Shown one piece after another: positions 56,953-64,000 of a stretch of 64,000 nucleotides of DNA. The position numbers and the translations under genes were made by a program. Each line of letters starts with the position of its first letter. Positions within the stretch are counted from its first letter, which is position 1. Origin of the DNA: an uncultured Sutterella sp. (lineage in GTDB: Bacteria > Pseudomonadota > Gammaproteobacteria > Burkholderiales > Burkholderiaceae_F); NCBI GenBank assembly GCA_900543805.1, contig UQTE01000011.1, positions 1 to 64,000 on the forward strand, read 5' to 3'. The notes below the pieces were generated by a model. The model made no database searches and was not told the origin of the DNA. It saw nothing but the letters and a program-made list of their open reading frames with translations.

Positions 56953-57834
56953 ATGAACAAGAAGGAAAAAAACAAGGGATTGGGGCGCGGCCTCGATGCG
57001 CTGTTCGGCGCTCCGCTCTCCGAAGACTGGATGTCTGACGAAAAGGACGGTCTCGCCGTCGAGGAGCTCCGGCTCTCCGAGGTCGCTCCCGGGCGCATGC
57101 AGCCGCGTTCGCGCATGGAGCCCGAAGCGCTCGAGGCCTTAGCCGCCTCCATTCGCGAAGAAGGCATTCTGAGTCCCCTCATCGTGCGCAAAACCGACGC
57201 GGGCTACGAAATTGTGGCCGGGGAGCGGCGCTATCAGGCCGCCAAGATGATCGGGCTCGAAACCGTCCCCGCCATCGTGAGGGAGCTCGACGATCGGCAT
57301 GCGCTCGCCGTGGGACTCATCGAAAACATCCAGCGCGAAAATCTCAATCCCATTGAAGAGGCGCTCGGCGTTCGTCGCTTGCAGGAGGAGTTCGGATTGA
57401 CGCACGAGGAATGCGCCAAGGCGATCGGCCGCTCGCGATCAGCCACCACGAACCTGCTGCGGCTCCTTGGTCTCAACGAAGAGGTCCAGGCGATGCTCGC
57501 TCGCGGCGAACTCGAGATGGGGCACGCCCGTGCGCTCCTGGCTCTTGAGGGGGCGATGCAGGTGGTCGCCGCCAAGCGCGTCGCGCTCGAGGCTCTCTCG
57601 GTGCGGCAGACCGAGAACCTCGTCAAGAAAATGAAGGAAGGCGGCGTGCGCAAGGAACCCAAGAGCCGCGTCGTCATCAAGACGCGCGACGACGAGCGTC
57701 TGGAAGAGGCCCTGGCTCACACGCTCGGCACGGTCGTGAAGTTGAGCGCCTCCCCGAAGGGCAAGGGGAAGATCGTCATCGAGTTTTCCAATCTGGAGCA
57801 GCTTCAGGGCATCGTCGATCGGATTCAACGATGA
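56953..57834 (+). CDS. parB: Chromosome-partitioning protein ParB
   Basis: 293-residue CTP-dependent clamp. The N-terminal ParA-stimulating stretch KGLGRGLDALFG, the CTP-binding motifs (GILSPLIVRK, VAGERRYQAAKMIG, ENIQRENLNPIEEA), a helix-turn-helix (THEECAKAIGRSRSATTNLLRLLGL) and a C-terminal dimerisation domain are in order. Confidence 0.96.
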   Translation: MNKKEKNKGLGRGLDALFGAPLSEDWMSDEKDGLAVEELRLSEVAPGRMQPRSRMEPEALEALAASIREEGILSPLIVRKTDAGYEIVAGERRYQAAKMIGLETVPAIVRELDDRHALAVGLIENIQRENLNPIEEALGVRRLQEEFGLTHEECAKAIGRSRSATTNLLRLLGLNEEVQAMLARGELEMGHARALLALEGAMQVVAAKRVALEALSVRQTENLVKKMKEGGVRKEPKSRVVIKTRDDERLEEALAHTLGTVVKLSASPKGKGKIVIEFSNLEQLQGIVDRIQR

Positions 57835-57906
57835 GTAGTTCTTTAAGCTTAGTCACTACGACTTAGTTTCGTAACAGAAAGTCCCCCTTCTCCTCTTTTT
57901 GACTAA

Positions 57907-57936
57907 TTGTGAAGGGATGCAACAGAACTTTATACT
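57907..57936 (+). promoter_or_regulatory. Probable promoter of the atp operon
   Basis: TTGTGA (57907-57912), an 18-base spacer and TATACT (57931-57936), five of six bases of the -10. It lies in the A+T-rich parB-atpI gap (57835-57971), about 35 bases before the atpI start. Confidence 0.55.
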
Positions 57937-57971
57937 CCATCCGTTTCAAATTTCCCTAGTCTGTGCAAGTC

Positions 57972-58334
57972 ATGTACGTCATTTCTGATATGATGCGCGT
58001 TTCTCTTGCGCAGTTCGTCCTGACCTTTTTGGTTGCCGCTCTTTTTGCTGTTTTCGTAGGGCAGGAGGCAGGGGTTTCGGCACTGATCGGCGGGATTGCT
58101 TATGCATTTCCGACGGCGCTTTTCGCGCTTTATTTGGTGACCGCGGGACGAAGAACTTCGGGACGGTTCAGTCCGTACCGGGTACTCGTAGGGGAATTTG
58201 TAAAGATCTTGGCGGTCCTGCTCATTTTGGGCTTGAGCGTCAAGTACTACGAAAACTTGTATTGGCCCGGCTGGATTCTCGGAATCGTGGTCGTCGTCAA
58301 TGCAAACTTTATCGTGCTGTTCAAGAGAAACTAA
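57972..58334 (+). CDS. atpI: ATP synthase subunit I
   Basis: 120-residue membrane protein with four hydrophobic segments, the AtpI pattern (AQFVLTFLVAALFAVFVG; GGIAYAFPTALFALYLVT; EFVKILAVLLILGLSV). Helps c-ring assembly or magnesium supply to the synthase. Starts at GTG 57963, ATG 57972 or ATG 57990/57993 are all possible; none has a good binding site. First gene of the atp operon. Confidence 0.82.
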   Translation: MYVISDMMRVSLAQFVLTFLVAALFAVFVGQEAGVSALIGGIAYAFPTALFALYLVTAGRRTSGRFSPYRVLVGEFVKILAVLLILGLSVKYYENLYWPGWILGIVVVVNANFIVLFKRN

Positions 58335-58346
58335 GGATCGGTATCC

Positions 58347-59177
58347 ATGGCAACCAACGCCCCTACCGCTACTGAGTACATTCAACACCATATGGCGCAT
58401 CTGTCTTCCATGAAGCAGGGCGTCATTGTTGATTTTTCCGTGCTGAACTACGACACCATCTTCTTCTCCATTTTGATGATGGTCGTCATGTTCTTCCTCT
58501 TGAGAGCCGGTGCCAAAAATGCAACCTCCGGAGTTCCTGGTAAGGTGCAGTGCGCGGTGGAAATGCTTGTGGAAATGGTGAACAACCAGGCCAAAAGCAT
58601 CGTCCACGGCGACCGTACCTATATCGCTCCGCTTGCATTGACCGTGTTCTGCTGGGTCACGTTGATGAACTCCATCGACTTGATTCCGGTGGATCTGTTC
58701 CCGATGATTGCGGGCTGGTTCGGCCTGCATTATCTCCGTCCGTTGCCCACGGCCGACCTGAACGGCACGCTGGGGATCTCCTTCGGCGTGTTGCTCTTGA
58801 TGTTCTACTACGGCATCAAGGTCAAGGGCGCGACGGGCTTCGTCGTGGAACTCTTTACGGCTCCGTTCGGCAAGAACCCGCTGCTTTGGCCGTTCAATCT
58901 TCTTTTGAACCTGATTGAATATCTGGCCAAGTTCGTTTCTCTGGGCATGCGACTTTTCGGCAACATGTACGCCGGCGAGTTGTTGTTCTTCCTTCTTGCC
59001 TTGCTGGGGGGCTTCGCTCTCGAATTCGGGCCCATCGGGGCTGCGAGTGCCGGACTCGGCCAGATCGCCGCTGGGTTGGTCTGGTGGCTTTTCCACGTTC
59101 TGATCGTTCTGTTGCAGGCGTTCATCATGATGATGCTCACGCTTGTCTACATCGGTCAGGCCCACAGTAGCCATTAA
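58347..59177 (+). CDS. atpB: ATP synthase Fo subunit a
   Basis: 276-residue membrane subunit forming the proton half-channels. The essential arginine lies in [22 protein letters not shown], with the last helix [18 protein letters not shown]. Six or so membrane helices; N-terminus includes [11 protein letters not shown]. 12 bases after atpI. Confidence 0.96.
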   Translation: MATNAPTATEYIQHHMAHLSSMKQGVIVDFSVLNYDTIFFSILMMVVMFFLLRAGAKNATSGVPGKVQCAVEMLVEMVNNQAKSIVHGDRTYIAPLALTVFCWVTLMNSIDLIPVDLFPMIAGWFGLHYLRPLPTADLNGTLGISFGVLLLMFYYGIKVKGATGFVVELFTAPFGKNPLLWPFNLLLNLIEYLAKFVSLGMRLFGNMYAGELLFFLLALLGGFALEFGPIGAASAGLGQIAAGLVWWLFHVLIVLLQAFIMMMLTLVYIGQAHSSH

Positions 59178-59229
59178 TTAGGCATAACATCTTTTCTTTT
59201 TCACTACTCCCTTTTTTCTTTCGGTTTAG

Positions 59230-59484
<255 letters not shown>

Positions 59485-59527
59485 TTCTTTCCGGCGCGAA
59501 AGTTACAACGTCTTTTTCTTAATGACG

Positions 59528-59569
59528 ACGAGGCTGCGCTGAATCCTTTTCTTTTCGCCGCGGCCTCGT
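59528..59569 (+). other. Stem-loop between atpE and atpF
   Basis: An 11-pair stem (ACGAGGC.GCG with CGC.GCCTCGT, one G-T pair) with a 20-base pyrimidine-rich loop. No T run follows, so it is more likely an mRNA-stability or processing element that helps make extra subunit c than a terminator. Confidence 0.4.
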
Positions 59570-59583
59570 AACGGGGTTCAATA

Positions 59584-60054
59584 ATGAATATCAATGCCTC
59601 TCTGTTTGTACAGATGGTCGTGTTCTTCCTTGGTGCCTGGATCACCATGAAGTACATCTGGCCGCCGTTGATCAATGCGATCGAAGAGCGGCAGAAGCAA
59701 ATTGCAGACGGGCTCGCCGCCGCCAACAAGGGCGAACGCGCGCTGGCCGTCGCCACGGAGCAGGGCAAGGCGATTGAAGCCGATGCTCGCGCCCGTGCTT
59801 CCAATCTTGTGGCCGACGGCGAAAAGCTGGGTCAGAAGATTGTCGAGGACGCCAAGGCCCAGGCTCAGATCGAAGCCGACCGCATTCTCGAAGCCGCTCG
59901 CGCGGAAGCCGCCCAGGAAATGGAGCGTGTTCGCGAACAGCTCCGCAGTCAGGTTGCGGTGCTCGCCGTCGCCGGTGCCGAACAAATTTTGGCCCGCGAA
60001 GTGGACAAAACGGTTCATGCTCAGTTGCTTGAACAATTGAAGGCGAAGCTCTGA
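59584..60054 (+). CDS. atpF: ATP synthase Fo subunit b
   Basis: 156-residue peripheral-stalk subunit. One N-terminal membrane helix (NASLFVQMVVFFLGAWITMKYIWPPL) and a long charged coiled coil (EERQKQIADGLAAANKGERAL onward). Overall size is typical. Two bases before atpH. Confidence 0.95.
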   Translation: MNINASLFVQMVVFFLGAWITMKYIWPPLINAIEERQKQIADGLAAANKGERALAVATEQGKAIEADARARASNLVADGEKLGQKIVEDAKAQAQIEADRILEAARAEAAQEMERVREQLRSQVAVLAVAGAEQILAREVDKTVHAQLLEQLKAKL

Positions 60055-60056
60055 TT

Positions 60057-60608
60057 ATGGCTGAACTTTCGACGATTGCGCGCCCCTACGCCTCGGGCCT
60101 CATGAAGGCCCTTCAGGAACGTAAGGCCGGCGCTGATGAAGTGGCGGAGGTGCTCCAGGCGCTGCAGGCGATTTGTGCCGTTGCGCAGGACCCTCAGGTC
60201 GCCACGTTGGTGGGCGATCCGAAACTGACTGACGATCAACTTTTCAATCTGATCGAGGATGCTTGTGGCGGCTCCCTTCCCAAGGACGCCGCGAATCTTC
60301 TTCGAGTGGTGGTGGAAAACGATCGTCTGGAAGTGATGCCGGAAATCGCTCGTCAGTTCCATGAACTGAAGAATTTGTCCGAGGGCGTCGCCGACGTCCA
60401 CATCGAGACGGCCTTCGAGCTCAGCGATGAAGAGCTCAAGGGGCTTTTGGACAAGCTTGCATCGAAGTTCCCGGGAGTGAAACTCACGCCCATCGTTCGT
60501 GTTAATCCCGAACTGATCGGCGGTGTGGCGGTAACGGTCGGCGACCAAGTGATCGATGCGACGGTCCGCACCCGTCTCGAGCAGATGAAAACGATGCTCA
60601 CCGCTTAA
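60057..60608 (+). CDS. atpH: ATP synthase F1 subunit delta
   Basis: 183-residue stalk subunit joining b to the top of alpha-beta. ARPYASGLMKALQE at the start and the conserved C-terminal VNPELIGGVAVTVGDQVIDATVRTRLEQM identify it. Confidence 0.94.
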   Translation: MAELSTIARPYASGLMKALQERKAGADEVAEVLQALQAICAVAQDPQVATLVGDPKLTDDQLFNLIEDACGGSLPKDAANLLRVVVENDRLEVMPEIARQFHELKNLSEGVADVHIETAFELSDEELKGLLDKLASKFPGVKLTPIVRVNPELIGGVAVTVGDQVIDATVRTRLEQMKTMLTA

Positions 60609-60626
60609 AAAATTCGGAGCTGTAAG

Positions 60627-62168
60627 ATGCAACTCAATCCTAGTGAAATCAGCGATCTGCTGAAGAAGCGTATCGAAGGCCTCGGCGTTTCCGCTGATCT
60701 TCGCACCCAAGGCACCGTAGTTTCGGTGACCGACGGTATTTGCCGTGTTCACGGTCTCAGCGACGTGATGCAGGGCGAAATGTTGGAATTCCCCAACAAC
60801 ACCTACGGCCTGGCTCTCAACCTTGAGCGCGATTCCGTCGGTGCCGTTATTCTCGGTAATTACGAACACATTTCCGAAGGCGACGTGGTCAAGACCACCA
60901 AGCGCATTCTTTCCGTTCCCGTCGGCCGCGCTCTGATCGGCCGCGTGGTCAACGCCCTCGGTCAGCCGATCGACGGCAAGGGCCCGATCCAGACGGAAGA
61001 ATACGACGTGGTGGAAAAGGTCGCCCCGGGCGTGATTGATCGTCAGTCGGTTTCGCAGCCGGTTCAGACGGGTCTGAAGTCCATCGACGCCATGGTGCCG
61101 ATCGGACGCGGCCAGCGCGAACTGATCATTGGTGACCGTCAGACGGGTAAGACCGCCGTGGCCATCGACACGATCATCAACCAGAAGGGCAAGGACCTCA
61201 TCTGCGTTTACGTCGCCATCGGCCAGAAGGCCTCGACGATTGCGAACGTCGTTCGCAAGCTCGAAGAATCCGGCGCCATGGCCTACACGATCGTCGTGGC
61301 CGCCACGGCTTCCGAATCGGCCGCCATGCAGTACATCGCTCCGTACGCCGGCGCCACGATGGGCGAATACTTCCGCGACCGCGGTGAAGACTCCCTCATC
61401 GTCTACGACGACTTGACCAAGCAGGCCTGGGCTTATCGCCAAATCTCCCTGCTGCTGCGTCGTCCGCCGGGACGTGAAGCCTATCCTGGCGACGTCTTCT
61501 ACCTGCACAGCCGTCTGCTCGAACGTGCCGCCCGCGTGAACCCCGACTACGTCGAACGCTTCACCAAGGGTGCCGTCAAGGGCAAGACCGGTTCGATGAC
61601 GGCTCTGCCGATCATTGAAACGCAGGCCGGTGACGTGACCGCCTTCGTGCCGACCAACGTGATTTCGATTACGGACGGTCAGATCTTCTTGGAAACCGAC
61701 CTCTTCAACGCCGGTATCCGCCCCGCTATCAACCCGGGTATTTCCGTGTCCCGCGTCGGTGGCGCCGCTCAGACGAAGATCATCAAGAAGCTCGGCGGTG
61801 GCGTTCGTCTCGCCCTGGCTCAGTACCGTGAACTGGCTGCCTTCGCGCAGTTCGCTTCCGACCTCGACGAAGCGACCCGCAAGCAGCTCGAACGCGGCCG
61901 CGTCGTGACCGAACTCATGAAGCAGCCTCAGTACCAACCTCTGCAGGTTTGGGAAGAAGCGCTCGTGCTCTACTCCGTCAACATCGGCGCTTACGACGAT
62001 GTGGCGGTGGCCGATGCCCTGCGTGTTGAACGCGGCATGCGCGAATACGTCAAGACGCACTATCCCCAGCTCGTCGAATCGATCGAAGCCAAGAAGGAAC
62101 TCGTCAAGGAAGACGAAGCCGTTCTGAAGAGCGCGATCGAAGAGTTCAAGAAGTCTGGCGCTTACTAA
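60627..62168 (+). CDS. atpA: ATP synthase F1 subunit alpha
   Basis: 513-residue non-catalytic nucleotide-binding subunit. Starts [19 protein letters not shown]-loop [43 protein letters not shown]; arginine finger region [13 protein letters not shown]. Normal length. Confidence 0.97.
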   Translation: MQLNPSEISDLLKKRIEGLGVSADLRTQGTVVSVTDGICRVHGLSDVMQGEMLEFPNNTYGLALNLERDSVGAVILGNYEHISEGDVVKTTKRILSVPVGRALIGRVVNALGQPIDGKGPIQTEEYDVVEKVAPGVIDRQSVSQPVQTGLKSIDAMVPIGRGQRELIIGDRQTGKTAVAIDTIINQKGKDLICVYVAIGQKASTIANVVRKLEESGAMAYTIVVAATASESAAMQYIAPYAGATMGEYFRDRGEDSLIVYDDLTKQAWAYRQISLLLRRPPGREAYPGDVFYLHSRLLERAARVNPDYVERFTKGAVKGKTGSMTALPIIETQAGDVTAFVPTNVISITDGQIFLETDLFNAGIRPAINPGISVSRVGGAAQTKIIKKLGGGVRLALAQYRELAAFAQFASDLDEATRKQLERGRVVTELMKQPQYQPLQVWEEALVLYSVNIGAYDDVAVADALRVERGMREYVKTHYPQLVESIEAKKELVKEDEAVLKSAIEEFKKSGAY

Positions 62169-62200
62169 GCGTTTAACCGATCTTAGAGGACCAAAAATCC

Positions 62201-63082
62201 ATGCCTAGTACTAAGGAAATTCGCGGGAAGATCAAGAGCGTACACAATACGCGCAAGATCACCAAAGCGATGGAAATGGTTGCGGCCTCGAAGATGCGCA
62301 AGGCGCAGGATCGGATGCATGAAGCTCGTCCCTACGGCGATAAGATTCGCCTGATCTGCTCGCATCTGGCTCAGTCCCGTACGGAATATCATCATCCGTT
62401 CCTCGCCGAAGATAAGGGCGCCAACAAGAAAGTCGGTCTGATCCTCGTGACGACCGACAAGGGGTTGGCCGGTCCTTTGAATACCAACATCCAGCGTCTG
62501 GTCCTTCAGCAGATCAAGACCTGGACCGCCGAAGGCAAGAAGATCGAAGCCACGGCGATTGGTAACAAGGGACTCGGCTTCCTTCAGCGCCTGAACATGC
62601 CCGTGGTCAGCCAAGTCGTTCAGCTTGGCGACCACCCCAACCTCGATCGTCTGATCGGCGCCATTACGGTGCAGATTCAGGCGTACATGGAAGGAAAGGT
62701 TGATTCTGTGCATCTGGCCTACTCGCGTTTCATCAATGCCATGAAGCAGGAACCGGTCATTGAACAGTTGCTGCCCATCACGGACCGGATGCTCGACGCT
62801 CCGGACGAAAAACGCGATTACTCGTGGGACTATCTCTACGAGCCCGACGCCCAATCCGTTCTCGACGACCTTCTGAAGCGTTACGTTGAGGCTTTGATTT
62901 ATCAGGCGGTTGCCGAAAATATGGCTTCGGAACAGAGCGCCCGTATGGTGGCCATGAAGGCCGCTTCGGACAATGCCAAGAAGCTCATTGACGAACTGCA
63001 ACTCGTCTACAACAAGACCCGTCAGGCCGGCATTACCAAGGAAATCACCGAAATCGTCGGTGGTGCCGCCGCCGTGTCTTAA
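62201..63082 (+). CDS. atpG: ATP synthase F1 subunit gamma
   Basis: 293-residue central rotor shaft. N-terminal [32 protein letters not shown] and C-terminal [43 protein letters not shown] are the two conserved coiled-coil arms. Confidence 0.96.
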   Translation: MPSTKEIRGKIKSVHNTRKITKAMEMVAASKMRKAQDRMHEARPYGDKIRLICSHLAQSRTEYHHPFLAEDKGANKKVGLILVTTDKGLAGPLNTNIQRLVLQQIKTWTAEGKKIEATAIGNKGLGFLQRLNMPVVSQVVQLGDHPNLDRLIGAITVQIQAYMEGKVDSVHLAYSRFINAMKQEPVIEQLLPITDRMLDAPDEKRDYSWDYLYEPDAQSVLDDLLKRYVEALIYQAVAENMASEQSARMVAMKAASDNAKKLIDELQLVYNKTRQAGITKEITEIVGGAAAVS

Positions 63083-63104
63083 CGAAACAAGTATCGATAA
63101 CTGA

Positions 63105-64000
<896 letters not shown>

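Noticed and set aside
56100..57960. A parS site near parAB
   Set aside because: I looked for the TGTTTCACGTGAAACA pattern here and elsewhere in the window and saw no good match; a motif scan of the whole chromosome would be needed.

Overview
The window looks like chromosomal DNA, rich in G+C (about 60% by eye), from a betaproteobacterium of the order Burkholderiales, most likely a Sutterella/Parasutterella-type gut bacterium. The evidence is gene order and family content: fmt-rsmB-DUF4390-ntrY-ntrX, mreBCD-mrdA-rodA-rlpA, birA-coaX-SPOR protein, rpmH-rnpA-yidD-yidC, mnmE-mnmG-rsmG-parAB-atpIBEFHAGD, DUF1840 and DUF493 proteins, and a MenA-type prenyltransferase. The genus is an inference from this mix, not something the sequence states.

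Layout. 1-1220: a small accessory patch of lower G+C with a RelB/DinJ-like antitoxin, a short PemK/MazF-like toxin and what may be the tail of a transposase. 1239-5159 (minus): a polar amino-acid ABC importer (aapJ, aapQ, aapM) with no ATPase gene beside it, plus an SRPBCC-fold protein. 5384-10957: a CBS-domain CNNM/TlyC membrane protein, topoisomerase III, a degenerate DprA homologue and peptide deformylase. 10961-18723: an alpha/beta hydrolase, then fmt, rsmB, a DUF4390 protein, the NtrY kinase and an NtrX-like regulator without the usual sigma-54 AAA+ domain. 18746-26789: DUF1840, UPF0149, AmpG, RsuA, ExoIII, PyrE and the gatCAB amidotransferase operon. 27170-33649: the rod-shape operon. 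33646-40583: an M20 peptidase, a new small protein, a HIT protein, MenA, DUF493, a DacA-type penicillin-binding protein that has lost all three catalytic motifs, biotin ligase, pantothenate kinase and a SPOR-like protein.

40642-48396 is the replication-initiation neighbourhood. On the minus strand lie dnaA, dnaN and gyrB (with no recF between dnaN and gyrB), a cytosolic 5'-nucleotidase, and then a 450-base gene-free A+T-rich stretch (41323-41772). That stretch has a consensus DnaA box, three one-mismatch boxes, a G+C-rich spacer, a DnaA-trio-like run and an A+T block. It is the best oriC candidate. The dnaA-rpmH gap carries only one consensus box, a strong rpmH promoter and a structured leader.

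48397-64000 (almost all plus strand) is translation and membrane housekeeping: rpmH, rnpA, yidD, yidC, mnmE, mnmG, rsmG, a MarC-family protein, parA, parB, and the F1Fo ATP synthase operon up to a truncated atpD at the window edge. No rRNA, tRNA, CRISPR array, prophage or intact insertion sequence was recognised.
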